This document shows, piece by piece, positions 49,337 to 62,300 of a DNA stretch of 64,000 nucleotides; position 1 is the stretch's first letter, and each line of letters opens with the position of its first letter. The position numbers were made by a program, and so were the translations under genes. The stretch lies in the NCBI RefSeq assembly GCF_001182745.1, contig NZ_LN868938.1:3038001-3102000 (forward strand), in the 5' to 3' direction. Source of the DNA: Nocardia farcinica. GTDB lineage: Bacteria > Actinomycetota > Actinomycetes > Mycobacteriales > Mycobacteriaceae. The notes under the pieces are model-generated. The model made no database searches. It was given only the letters and a program-made list of their open reading frames with translations, and was not told the origin of the DNA.

Positions 49337-50301
49337 GCGGGCACCTCGCTCTCCGTCGCGGCGGGATGGCCGGTGAGGTGCAGGAAGACGTCGTCGAGGG
49401 AGGGTCGGCGCAGGGCGATGTCGACCAGTTCCAGCCCGGCGGCGTCCAGGCGGCGCAGGGCCTCGGCGAGCGTCTTGGCGCCGTCCGGGGCGGGGATGGC
49501 GAGGCGGTCGGCGTCCGGGCCGGGCGCCGGATGGCCGGGTGGCAGCAGCGGACCCAGGACGGCCGCGATGGCGGGCAGGTCTTCCAGTCGCAGCGGCACG
49601 ACCTCGCAGTAGCTGCCGCCGGTGCGGGATTTGAGTTCGTCGGCGGTGCCCTCGGCGATGACGACGCCGTGGTCGATGACGATGATCCGGTCGCAGAGCG
49701 CGTCGGCTTCCTCCAGGTACTGGGTGGTGAGCAGGGTGGTGATGCCGTGCGCGCGGAATCCGCCGACCAGATCCCACACGCCCTGCCTGCTGCGCGGGTC
49801 GAGGCCGGTGGTCGGCTCGTCGAGGAACACCACGTCGGGCCGGACGACCAGTCCGCAGGCGATGTCGATGCGCCTGCGCATGCCGCCGGAGTAGGTGCCC
49901 ACCCGGCGTCCGGCGGCGTCGGTGAGGTCGAATTCGACCAGCAGTTCCTCGGCACGGGCCCGGGCGGCTCGTTTGCGCAGTCCCATCAGCCTGCCGAACA
50001 TGACCAGGTTCTCGTAGCCGCTGAGCATGTCGTCGAGCGCGGCGAACTGGCCGGTCAACATGATGCAGCGGCGCACGCCCGCCGGGTCGGCGACCACGTC
50101 GTGCCCGGCGACACTCGCCCGGCCCGCATCCGGGGTGACCAGGGTGGACAGGATGTTGACCGTCGTGGTCTTGCCCGCGCCGTTCGGGCCGAGGATGCCG
50201 AGCACCTCCCCCTGGTGCGCGACGAAGTCGACGCCGCGCAGCGCGCGCACGGCTCCGAAGGACTTCTCGACGCCGTCGACCACTACCGCGGTGTCGTTCA
50301 C
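49333..50301 (-). CDS. ABC exporter ATP-binding protein, DrrA-like
   Basis: A 322-residue ATPase of the daunorubicin/drug exporter family. It has Walker A GPNGAGKT at 38-45, signature YSGGM at 137-141, Walker B VVFLDEP at 157-163 and the DrrA-typical C-terminal extension ending DVFLHLTG. The start is GTG, overlapping the synthetase stop (GTGA) with GGAGG 6 nt upstream. Coupling to the synthetase shows that the exporter is dedicated to its product. Confidence 0.93.
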   Translation of the reverse strand: MNDTAVVVDGVEKSFGAVRALRGVDFVAHQGEVLGILGPNGAGKTTTVNILSTLVTPDAGRASVAGHDVVADPAGVRRCIMLTGQFAALDDMLSGYENLVMFGRLMGLRKRAARARAEELLVEFDLTDAAGRRVGTYSGGMRRRIDIACGLVVRPDVVFLDEPTTGLDPRSRQGVWDLVGGFRAHGITTLLTTQYLEEADALCDRIIVIDHGVVIAEGTADELKSRTGGSYCEVVPLRLEDLPAIAAVLGPLLPPGHPAPGPDADRLAIPAPDGAKTLAEALRRLDAAGLELVDIALRRPSLDDVFLHLTGHPAATESEVPA

Positions 50302-53300
50302 TGGGTGCCTCCAAGGTGCTGGTCGAGCAGCCGGGCGATCCGCGGCAGGACGTGCGGTGCGGTCAGCTCGTCGTGGGTGGCTTCGATGTCGTGACTGGTG
50401 AGGCGGCCGGTGATGTAGGGCCGCCAGCCGTCCGGTCCGAAGATCTCGGAACTGTCCACGGTGGCGTGGAAGTACACCGCGTCGCCGGGGAAGACCGGCC
50501 TGCGGTAGCCGGTACGGGTGCGCGCGGAGGCGTTGTAGGACGCCGCCATCCGCTCCAGGGTGGCGGCATCGACCACGGCCGCGCCGCCCATCCGTGCCGC
50601 GATCAGCTCGGCCGCCTGCTCGGCGGTGGCCGCGGCGGGCACGTCCTCGATGCCGAAGACGGCGCCGAAGGTGTGCACGAAGGTGCCCGCGGTGAGCGGT
50701 TCGATGCTGTCGCCGTCGATGTCGGCGGTGTCGGCGTCCAGCAGCGCGAGCACACCGACCTCGGCGCCCTCCGCCGCCAGCTGCGCGGCCATCGCGTGCG
50801 CGATCAGGCCGCCGTAGGACCAGCCCAGCAGGTGGTAGGGCCCGTCCGGTTGCACGGCTCGGATCTCGCGCAGGTAGCGGCGGGCGAAGGCCTCGATGCT
50901 GCCGGGGGACGGCTCGCGGCCGCTCAGATCGGGTGCCTGTAGGCCGTAGATCGGGCGGCCGGGCGCGAGCGCGTCGGCCAGGCCCAGATAGGTCCACGCC
51001 ATGCCCGACGAGGGATGCACGCAGAACAGGGCGGGTGCGTCGCCGCCGAGCCGGATGGGCAACAGGACATCCAGGCCCAGACCGGCGCCCGGGGTGACCT
51101 CGGCCTGTTCGGCCAGGTGCCGCTGTTCGGCTTCGGCGGTCTCCCGGCCGAGCGGGCTGTGCGCGAAGCGGGCCAGCGCGGTCAGCGCCGCGACCCACGA
51201 TTCGGCCAGCTCGGCGACGTCGGCGCGGTCGAGCAGGGTCGCGGGGAACCCGAAGCTCGCCCGCAGCCGGTCGTCGATCACCACGGCGTTCACGTCCACC
51301 TCGGCCTGCAACGGCACGCCGGGGTGTTCGGTCGCGGGCAGCTCGCCGAGGTCGTCGGTGGGCAGCCAGCCCAGGCCCTCGAGGCCCGCGGGGATGTCGG
51401 CGGCGGCGTAGCGGCCCAGGTAGTTGAAGGCGATCCGGCCGGGCAGCCGTGGCGGAAGGTGCGGTGCGGTGTCGCTGTTCAGGTAGCGGAGCATGCCGAA
51501 GCCGAGTCCCTTGTCGGGGACGGCCCGCATCACGTGGGTCACCGCGCGCATCGCCGCGCCGAGTTCGGCGCCGCCCGCCAGCGCCGCGTCCACGTCGACC
51601 GCGACCGGTAGGCGCACCGGGTAGATGCTGGTGAACCAGCCGATCGTTCGGGACAGGTCCGCCCCGGGAATCACGTCCTCCTGCCGCCCGTGGCCTTCCA
51701 GGCGGACCAGTACGTCGCCGGTGTCGGTGCCGCGCCGCGCCCGCCAGGCCCGCACGGCCAGCGCGAGACCGGTGAGCAGCCCGTCCTCGGCGCCGCCGTG
51801 CACGAGCGCGGGGACGGCGGTCAGCAGGTCGGTGGTGAGCTCCGCCGGAAGTTCGACCTCCACCTGGGTGAGCGTGCGCGCCTGATCGATCGCCGGGTCG
51901 AGGTCGCGCGCGGCGAGGCCGGGGTCGGGACCGGCCACGACCTGCTGCCAGTAGGGCAGCTCGGCCCGGCGTCGCTCGCTGTGCGCTTCCTCGGCCAGGG
52001 CGTGCGCCCAGCGCCGCATCGACGTGCCGGTGTCGGCGAGCACCGGGGTGGCCCCGGTCGAGACCTGCGCCCACGCCGCCATGAGATCGGGCACCAGGAT
52101 GCGCCAGGAGACGCCGTCGATCACCAGGTGGTGGGCGACCACGACCAGCCTGCCGGTGCGGGGTCGGGCCCCCGCCGTGCCGACCGGATCGAGCCAGAGG
52201 AACTGGAGCACCGGGCCGTCGGCGGGGTCGAGCCGGTTCAGCGCGGCGTCGAGTTCGGTGACGGCGAATTCGCGCAGGTCCAGCGGATCGGCGTCGGCCG
52301 GGAACTCGATGCGGCGCACCAGCGCGGCCACGTCGACGGTGCCGGGCGCACCGGTCACGATCCGCCAGTCGCCGTCGACCCGGAGCAGCCGGGCCCGCAG
52401 CATGTCGTGCCGGTCGACGACCGCGGCCAAGGTGGTGTGGAGTTGCTCGGCGGTGATGCCGAGCGGCAGCTCGAGCACCGCGGTCTGCGCGAACCGGTCG
52501 AAGTCGCCGCCGCGCTCGATCATGTAGCGCACGATCGGGGTCGGCGGCAGCTCCCCCACCCCGCCACCGGGCAGCTCCTCGAGCACCACGGCCACGCCCG
52601 CGTCATCGGCCGCGGCGGCCAGCGCCGCGACCGTGCGATGCTCGAACACCTGCAGCGGGGTCAGCGTGATGCCTTCCTGTTTGGCGCGGGAGACCAATTG
52701 GATGGCCAGGATGCTGTCGCCGCCGAGGGCGAAGAACGAGTCGCGCGTGCCGACCCGGTCGCGGCCGAGCAGGTCGGCGACCAGGGCGGCCAGGGTCTGC
52801 TCGGTGGGCGTGGCCGGGGCGACGTACTCGGTGCCCGCGCCGCCGAACACCGGTGCGGGCAGCGCGGCCCGGTCCAGCTTGCCGACAGCGTTGCGCGGGA
52901 TCGCGTCGAGCACCACGAACGCGGACGGCACCATGTATCCGGGCAGGGTTTCCGCGGCGTGAGCGCGCAGCCGGGTGAGATCGAGGTCGGCGCCCGGCTC
53001 GGGTACCACGTACGCGGCGAGGGCGGTACCGCCGCCGGGCCCCGCCACGCCGAGGGTGACCGCGAAGTCGACACCGGCGGCGCGGGTCAGCACCGCGTCG
53101 ATCTCGCCGAGTTCGATGCGCTGACCGCGCACCTTGACCTGGAAGTCGGTGCGGCCCAGGTACTCCAGCTCGCCGTCGCGGGTCCAGCGCACCAGGTCGC
53201 CGGTGCGGTACATGCGCTCGCCCGCGCCGCCGTAGGGGTCGGCCACGAACCGCGTCGCGTTCAGGTCCGCCCGGCCGTGGTAGCCGCGCGCCAGGCCCGG

Positions 53301-56300
53301 CCCCGCCAGGTACAGCTCACCCGCCACCCCGGCGGGGACCGGGCGCAGCCGGGCATCGAGCACCACCGCGCGCGCCCCGGCCACGGGTCCGCCGATGGTG
53401 ACCGGCGCGTCCGGCGTCAGCGGTGCCGAGGCGGTCGCCCAGATGGTGGTCTCGGTGGGGCCGTACAGGTTCAGCATGGTGCGACCGCGCGCCCACCGCC
53501 GCACCACCTCGGCGCCGACGGCCTCCCCGGCGACGGCGAGCACGCGCACCGACGGCGTCGACTCCGGCTCCAGCGTCGACAGCGCCGAGGGGGTGATCAC
53601 CATGTGCGTTACCTGCTCGGCGGCGATCAGCTCGGCCAGCGCGGTCCCGCCGAACACGTCCGGCGGTGCGACGACACACGCCGCGCCGGTCCCGAAGGCC
53701 ATGAGCGCCTCGAACACCGAGGCGTCGAAACTCGGGGACGCGACCTGCAATACCCGGGCCCGCTCGTCGAGCCGGAGCAGATCTCGTTGCGCTGCCACCA
53801 GATCGGCGACGCCGCGGTGGGTGACGGTGACGCCCTTGGGGATTCCGGTCGAACCGGAGGTGTAGATCATCCACGCGGGCCGGTCGGGATGGACGGTGCC
53901 GGGCAGCGGTGTCGCACGACCGTCACCCGACGCCGGTGCCGGGGCGGTGGTGTCGAGAACGAGCCAGTGGGCCGAACCCGGCAGCCGGTCGCGGTGGGCC
54001 GCGACCGTGAGGCCGAGCAGCGCGCCGGAATCGGTGAGCATGTGCTCGATCCGGTCGCTCGGGTGCTTCGGGTCGACCGGCAGGAACGCCGCGCCCGCCT
54101 TGGCCGCCGCCCACATGCCGATCCACAGGTCGGCGCCGCGGGGGAGGCCGAGGGCGACCACCGTCTCCGGTCCGGCACCCGCGGCCACGAGCAGGCGTGC
54201 CACGTCGGTGGCCCGCCGGTCGAGTTCGCGATAGGTCAGCACGGTCCCCCCCGCGATCAGCGCGATCCGGTCCGGGTGGGCGGCGGCGGTGCGAGCGAGC
54301 AGGCCGGGCAGCGTCGTGGTGGCCGCCGCCGCGCGCGGGTCGATGGCAGGCACCAGGCGGCTGCGTTCCTCGGGCAGCAGCAGGTCCAGGTCGCCCACCC
54401 GGACATCGGCGTTCCCGGCGACGGTCGCCAGCAGCGCGACCCAGCGCCGTGCCATCGCCTCGGCCGTGCCGGGATCGAACAGGTCGGTGGCGTAGGTCAG
54501 GACCGCGTCGATGCCGGCCCGGTCGGTGCCGTCGGTGTGTTCGCGCAGGTCCAGGGCCAGGTCGAACTGGGTGGCGTCGCGGTCGAGGTCTTCGACGGTG
54601 ATGCGCAGGCCGGGCAGTTCGAGGACCGGCTCGGTGTAGTTCTGCAGCGACAGGGTCACCTGGAAGATCGGGTGGTGGGCGGTCGAGCGGGGCGGGTCCA
54701 GGTGCTGGACCAGCCGCTCGAAGGGCACATCGGCGTGGGCGAAGGCGGCCAGGTCGCGCTCGCGCACGGCGCCGAGCAACTCCCGGAACGAGCGGTCGGG
54801 ATCGACATCGGTGCGCAGCGCGAGCGTGTTGACGAACATCCCGACCATGCCGTCGAGCGCGGGCTCGCCGCGCCCGGCCACGGCGGTGCCGAGCACCACG
54901 TCGCGGGTGCTGCCGAGACGGGCCAGCAGCACCGCGAAGGCGGCGTGCACCACCATGAACAGGCTCACCCCGGTCGCGGCGGCGAGTGCGGCCAGTCGCC
55001 GGTGCAGATCGGCGTCGACGGTGAACGGCAGGTCCGTTCCGCGCAGCGAGGGCACGGCGGGTCGCGGCCGGTCGGCGGCGAGTTCGATCGATTCCGGTGC
55101 GCCGAGCAGGGTTTCGCGCCAGAACGCGGTCTGGGCGGCGGTGCGCGAGGTGGGATCGTCCTCGTCGCCGAGCAGTTCGCGGTGCCACAGCGCGTAGTCG
55201 GCGTATTGGACCGGCAGCGGCGGCAGTTCGGCGGTGCCGCCCGCGGTCTCGGTGGCGTAGGCGGTCATCAGGTCCGCGGCCAGTGGCGCCATGGACGCGC
55301 CGTCGGCGCTGATGTGGTGCACCACCAGCGCGATCACGTGCTCGGGCGCGGCCCCCGCGTCCACGGGCAGCCGGAACAGCCCGACCCGCAGCGGCGGATC
55401 GGTGGTGAGATCGAAACCGGCGCAGGCGAGTTCGGCGATCGCGGCGCGCAGCGCGGCACCGTCGTCGATCGGCAGGACGGCCGGCTCGGGGGCGGCGACC
55501 TCGACGCCGACCACCACCTGCCGCGGCCCCTCGGCATCGGCCGGATACACCGTGCGCAGGCTCTCGTGGCGGCGCACCACCGCGGCCAGCGCACGGCGCA
55601 TCGCGGCGGTGTCGAGGACGCCGGTCAGCCGCAGGGCGACCGCGATGTTGTAGGCCGGGGAGTCGGGTTCGAGCCGGTTGAGCACCCACATGCGCTGCTG
55701 GGCGGGCGACAGCGGCACCCGGTCCGGCCGCAGGCGCGGCGCGAGCACCGGCAGCCCGCTCGGTCCGTCGAGGGCCGGCACCACCCGCGCGGCCAGTTGC
55801 GCGGCGGTGGGCGCGTCGAACAGGTCGCGCAGCGCGACGGTCGCATTCAACGCGGCATTGACCCGCGCCACCACCTTGGTGGCGCTGAGCGAGTTGCCGC
55901 CCAGCTCGAAGAAGGAGTGGTCCACGCTGACCCGCTCGGTGCCGAGCACCTCGGCGAACACCTCGGCGACGGCCCGCTCCACCGCTGTGCGCGGAGCCAG
56001 GTACGGCCGCTGCGACACCGTGAAATCGGGCACCGGCAGGGCCTTGCGGTCCAGCTTGCCGACCGGGGTCAGCGGCACCTCGTCGAGCACCACCAGGTGG
56101 GCGGGCACCATGTAGCCCGGCAGCACGCCCGCCACCCGCGACCGCAGCCGCTCGGCGTCCAGCTCGCCCGGGGTGCGACCGGGGACGGGCACCACATACG
56201 ACACCAGCACCGGTTCGCCCGCCGGACCGGGAAGGCCGATGGTGGCGGCGTAGTCGACGGCGTCGTCGGCGGCCAGCACCGCGTCGATCTCGCCCAGCTC

Positions 56301-59300
56301 GATGCGCAGGCCGCGGATCTTGACCTGGAAGTCGCTGCGCCCCAGGTATTCCAGTTCGCGCACCGCACGGCCGTCGCGCGGCACCTCGATCCAGCGCACC
56401 ATGTCTCCGGTCCGGTACATGCGTTCGCCGGGCGCGCCCCAGGGGTTGGCGACGAAACGGGCGGCGGTCATCGCGAATCGGTTGAAGTAGCCGCGCGCGA
56501 TGGCCGGGCCCGCCAGGTACAGCTCACCCTCCACGCCCATCGGCACCGGCCGCAGCCAGGTGTCCAGTACCAGCACCGCGGCACCGCGGATCGGCCCGCC
56601 CACCGTCACCGGCTCCCCCGGCCGCAGTTCGCCGGGCCCGGTGGCCCAGATGCTGAACTCGGTGGGGCCGTAGAGGTTCAGCATGCGCCGCCCGACCGCC
56701 CACTGCGCGGTCAGCTCCGGGCCGGACGCCTCGCCCGCGACCGCGAGCACCCGCAGGTCGGGCAGCTCGCGCGGGTCCATGGTGGCCAGCACCGAGGGGG
56801 TGATGACGGCGTGGCTGACCCGTCGGTCGCGCAGCAGCCGTTCCAGTTCCGGCCCGCCGTAGACCTCCGGCGGCGAGAGCACCAGGTGCCCGCCGACGGC
56901 GTGCGCGGTCAGCAGCTCGAACACCGAGGCGTCGAAGCTCGGTGAGGCGACCTGCAAGGCGCGCGCCGACGGCTCGAGATCGAGCGACTCGTGTTGGGCC
57001 GCCACCAGATCCGCGATCCCGCGATGGCTGAGCAGCACGGCCTTGGGCTTGCCGGTGGAACCGGAGGTGTAGATGAGGTAGGCCGTCTGGTCCAGCCGGA
57101 TCGCTCCGCCGCGTTCGGCGTCGGTGATCGGATCGTCGGGTACCGTCATCGCCCGCCGGATGGTGGCGAGGTCGTCGAGCAGCAGCCAGTCGATGGTGCC
57201 GGGCAGGGTTTCGCCGGTGGCGCGGACGGTCACGCCGATGGGCGCCTTGGAATCGGTGAGGATGTGCTCGATGCGTTCCACCGGATAGTTCGGGTCCAGC
57301 GGCGCGAAGGCCGCGCCGGTCTTGGCCAGCGCCCACACCGCCACCACCGACTCCACCGAGCGGGTGAGGGCGAGCACCACGAACACCTCGGCGCCCACCC
57401 CGCGGCGCAGCAGCACCCGGGCGAAGCGGTTGGACCAGGCGTCCAGCTCGCGATAGGTCATGCTGTCGGTCCCGGCGCTCACCGCGACGGCATCGGGGTC
57501 GAGCGCCGCGGCGGCGGTGAGGACCTCCGGCAGCGTGCGCGCGGGCACCGAGGCGGGCCCGCGCACCGGTGCCAGCGCGGCCAGCTCGGCGGGGTCGCAG
57601 TGCTGCACGGCCGCCACGCGCCGGTGCGGGTCGGCGGCGATCTGTTCGAGCAGCGCCACGAACCGGTCCAGCAGCCGGGCGGCCGCGGGCTCGGGCAGGT
57701 GGTCGGCCATGAACTTGATCGTCAGCCGCAGCCGGTCGCCGGGTTCGCCGGGCACCGCGTGCAACGGAATGACCATGAGGTTCAACGGGTACGGCGTGGC
57801 GTCGGTGCCCGCGACGTCGAGCACCCGCATGCCGGCGATGTCCAGCGACTGCGACAGCGCCTCGCGGTCGACCGGATACGACTCGAACACGGTGAGGGTG
57901 TCGAACAGCTCGGGCAGGCCGACCGCCTCGTGGATGGCGGCCAGGCCCACGTGCTGGTGATCGAGCAGGGCCGCCTGCTCGGCCTGCACCCGCGCCAGCA
58001 GTTCGCCGACCGTCTCGGCCGGGTCGAGGCGCACCCGCACCGGGAGGGTGTTGATGAACAGCCCCACCATCTCCTCCACCCCGGGCAGCTGCGGCGGCCT
58101 GCCCGAGACGGTGCCGCCGAACACCACGTCGGTGCGGCCGGTGAGCATGGTCAGCAGCAGCGCCCAGGCGGCCTGCACCGCGACGTTGACCGTCGCGCCC
58201 GCCGCGCGGGTGGTCGCCTCGAGCCTGGCCACCGCGGTCGCGGGCAGATCCACCGAGACCATGCCGGATTCGGTGGAGCGGATCCCGGCCAGGGTGGGCA
58301 CCGCCCGGGTGGGTGCGTCGACGCCGGCCAGCGCCCGCCGCCAGGCGGTCAGCGAGTCGTCGCCGTCGGCGGGACGCTGCTCGGCCAGCCAGGCGAGGAA
58401 TTCCCGGTAGGAGGGGGCGGGCGGCAGCACGTCGGCCACCGGCGCGCCGAGCCCCGCCGCGATGTAGACCGTCAACAGCTCCCGCACCAGCAGCGGCGTG
58501 GACCAGCCGTCGAGCACCAGGTGATGGTTGGTCATCAGCAGGGTGTAGGTGTCGGCGTCGGTGCGGACCAGCTGGAACCGGATCAGCGGCGGACGGGCCA
58601 GATCGAAGCGGGTGCCCGCGTCCACGGCCAGCACCCGGTCCAGTTCACAGGCCCGCTCCCCCGGCGGCAGGTGGGTGAGGTCGGTGTCGCGCCAGCTGAC
58701 CTCGGCGTCGGCCAGCACGAGTTGCCGTGGGCCGTCCGGCGTTTCGACGAATGCCACGCGCAGGTTCTCGTGCCGGTCGACGAGCACCTGGGCGGCCGCG
58801 CGCAGCCGGGCGCCGTCGACCCGGCCCGCGAGGGTGAGCCTGGTCTGCACGGTGTAGCCGTCGGCGGTGTCGGTGTCGTACCAGGCGTGGAAGAGCAGGC
58901 CGTACTGCAACGGCGACAGCGGCCACACCTGCGCCAGGTTCGGGTATTCGCGCTCCCACCGCACGAGTTGTTCCTGGGTGACGGTGGTGAGCGGGAAGTC
59001 GGAGGGGGTGTGTCCACCGGCGCCGGGGCGCTCGGCGTGGGCGGCGAGCGCGGCCAGTGCGTCGGCCCAGTGCCGCGCGAGTTCGTCGACCTCGGCGGCG
59101 TCGAGGATGCCGCTCGCGTAGGTCCAGGTGATCTCCAGTCCGGCCGTGCCGAGGATCGCGTTGATGTCGACGACGGCGGGCAGCGGGGCGCGCTCGTCGG
59201 TGGTGCCGGCGAATCGCCTCGGCAGCCAGTGGCTCCCGTCGGAGTCGGTGGTGGCGCGGCCGAGGTAGTTGACGCTGATCTGCGGGGTCGGTCCGGCCGC

Positions 59301-62300
59301 GAGCACGGGCGCGGTCGCCGGATTCAGGTAGCGCAGCATTCCGTAGCCGACGCCCTTGTCCGGGATCGCCCGCACCTGTTCCTTGACCGCCTTGATCGCC
59401 GCGCCCGCGGCGGGCCCGCCCGCGAACGCGTCCGCGAGGTCGATGCCGGTCAGGTCGAGCGCGATCGGGTAGACGCTGGTGAACCAGCCGACAGTGCGCG
59501 CGAGATCGGCGCCGGGCAGCACGGATTCCTCGCGACCGTGTCCCTCCATCGTGAACAACGTCCTGGTCCGGCCCCGCCAGCGCGCGACCGCCATCGCCAG
59601 CGCGGCCAGCAGCACGTCGTCGGCGCCGCAGTGGAACAGCTCGGGCAGCACGTCCACGGCGGTGGCCGCGATCGCGCCCGGCACCGTCGTGCGCCGCTCG
59701 CCGGCGGTCGCGACCACGTCGACGGCCGGATCGGCGGCGCGCCTGCCCAGCGGCGGATCGGGGACCGCGGCGATCGCCTGCCACACCGGCAGCTCGCCGA
59801 CTCGGGCCTCGGCCTGCTCGACGGTGGCGTGCGCCCAGCGCCGGAACGAGGTGCCGACGGGCTCGAGTTCCCCACCGGCCCAGGCGGTCACCAGGTCCGG
59901 CACCAGGATGCGCCACGACACCCCGTCGACGACCAGGTGGTGCAGCACCAGCCACAGCAGCGGCGTGCCCGCCGGGGCGGCCGGGCGCAGCAGTACGAAC
60001 CGGGCGAGCGGCCCGGCGACCGGGTCCAGCCGATCCGCCGCCGCCTGCAACGCGGCCTCGACCACCTGCTCCGGAACCTCGGGTTCGGCGACCTCGATCA
60101 CCTCGACCAGCGCGGCGGCGTCGACAGCGCCGGGCGCGGCGACCGTCCACGCCCACCCGTCGCCCTCGTGCAGGGTGGACCGCAGGATGTCGTGCCGGTC
60201 GACCAGCGCCTGCACGGCGTTCGTGAGCTGCACGGCGTCGACGTCGGACGGCACGGCGAGCAGCGCGGCCTGGCCGTAGCGGTGCCACGTCGGTCCCTGC
60301 GCGAGCATCGCCGCCACGATCGGGGTGATCGGGATCGGCCCCACGCCGCCACCGGGCAGTTCGGTGACCGCGGTGTCGGCGGCGTCGGCGGCCACGGCGG
60401 CCAGCGCGGCCACCGTCTTGCGCTCGAAGACGTCGCGGGCGCTGAACCGCAGGCCCGCCGCCCGCGCCCGCGAGACCAACTGGATGGAGACGATGCTGTC
60501 GCCGCCGAGGGCGAAGAAGTTCTCGTCCACGCCGACCGCGTCCAGACCCAACACCTCGGCGAACAATCCCGCCAGCGTCTCCTCCCGCGGCGTGCTCGGC
60601 GCCCGATGCACGCCCGGCCGGGCGCCGAAATCCGGGGCGGGCAGCGCCCGGCGGTCCACCTTGCCGACCGGGGTGAGCGGGACGGCGTCGAGCACCATGA
60701 TCACGCTCGGCACCATGTACCCCGGAAGTGTCTCGCCCACCGCGGCTTTCAGCGCCTCCGGTTGCACCTCGCAGCCGGGGGTGGCGACCACGTACGACAC
60801 CAGCGCGGTCGCGCCCGCGGGCGTGGTCGCCCCGATCGTCAGCGCGAACTCGACCTCGGGCCGGTGTTCCAGCGCGGCGTCGATCTCGCCGAGTTCGATG
60901 CGGTAGCCGCGCACCTTGACCTGGAAATCGGTGCGGCCCGCGTAGTCCAGCTCCAGCCGCTCGCCCGCGCGCCGCCACCGCACCAGGTCACCGGTGCGGT
61001 ACATGCGCTCGCCGGGTGTGTAGGGGTTCGCCACGAACCGGCTCGCCGTCAGGCCGTTGCGCCGGTGGTAGCCACGCGCGAGACCCGGTCCGCCCAGGTA
61101 CAACTCGCCGGTGACGCCGGGCGGCACCGGCCGCAGCCAGGGGTCGAGCACCAGCGCCGTCATCCCGGTGGCCGGGCTGCCGATCGTCACCGGCCCGTCC
61201 GGGGACAGCGGTGCGCTGAGCGTCGCGGTGACCGTGGTCTCGGTGGGCCCGTACCCGTTGAGCAGCCGCCGCCCCGCCCAGCGCGCCACCAGCTCCGGTG
61301 GGCAGGCGTCACCGCCGACCACCACCGTCCGCACCGCGGGCAGGCTCGCCGGGTCGAGCGAACCGACCACGGCCGGAGTCACATTCAGGCAGGTCACCTC
61401 GTGCGCCCGCAGCACCTCGGCCAGTTCCTCGCCCGCGTAGGCCTGCGGCGGCACCACGGCCAGGGTGGCCCCGGCCGCGAAGGTCACCAGCAACTCCTCC
61501 ACGGAGATGTCGAACGACGGCGAGACCGCGTGCGCCACCACGGCCTCGGCGGTGACGCCGAACGCGGCGCCCGAGCCCGCGGCCAGGTTCGCCAGCCCCC
61601 GGTGCGGGACCACGACCGCCTTCGGCAGCCCGGTCGAGCCGGAGGTGTAGATCAGGTAGGCGGGCTGGTCGGGGTGCGCGGGCGCGCGGCGGTCGGCCGC
61701 GGTGACGGTGGCCGGATCCTGATCGGCGACGATCGCCGCCGTGGCCGGGTCGTCGAGCGCCAGCCAGGTGAGGTGACCGGGCAGGGCGGGCCGGGCCGCC
61801 GCGACGGTCACCCCGGCCTGCACGCCGCTGTCACCGACCATGTGCTCGATCCGGTCGGCGGGCAGGCCCGGATCGATCGGCACGAACGCGGCGCCGGTCA
61901 ACGCCACCGCCCAGGTGGCGAGCACGGATTCCATCGAGCGTGGAATCGCCACGGCCACCGCGGTTTCCGGGCCGGCGCCCTGCGCGATGAGCAGCCGCGC
62001 CACCCGCGAGGCGTAGGCCAGGACTTCCCGATAGGTCAGCGCCCGGTCCCCCGCCCGCACCGCGATCGCGTCCAGATCGCGGGTCGCGCCCGCGATCAGC
62101 AGGTCCGGCAGCGTGCGCGGCGGCAGGCCCGCCGGGCCGCGCGCGGGCAGCAGCTCGGCGCGCTCGGCCGGGTTCAGCACCGGCACGTCCCGCAGCGGCG
62201 CGGCGGTCCCGGCGGCGAGGAAGCCGTGCAGGAAGTCCAGGAATCGGCTGTGGTGCCCGGCCAGCTCGTCGGGGGCGTAGAGGTTCGGGTTGGCCTGGAA

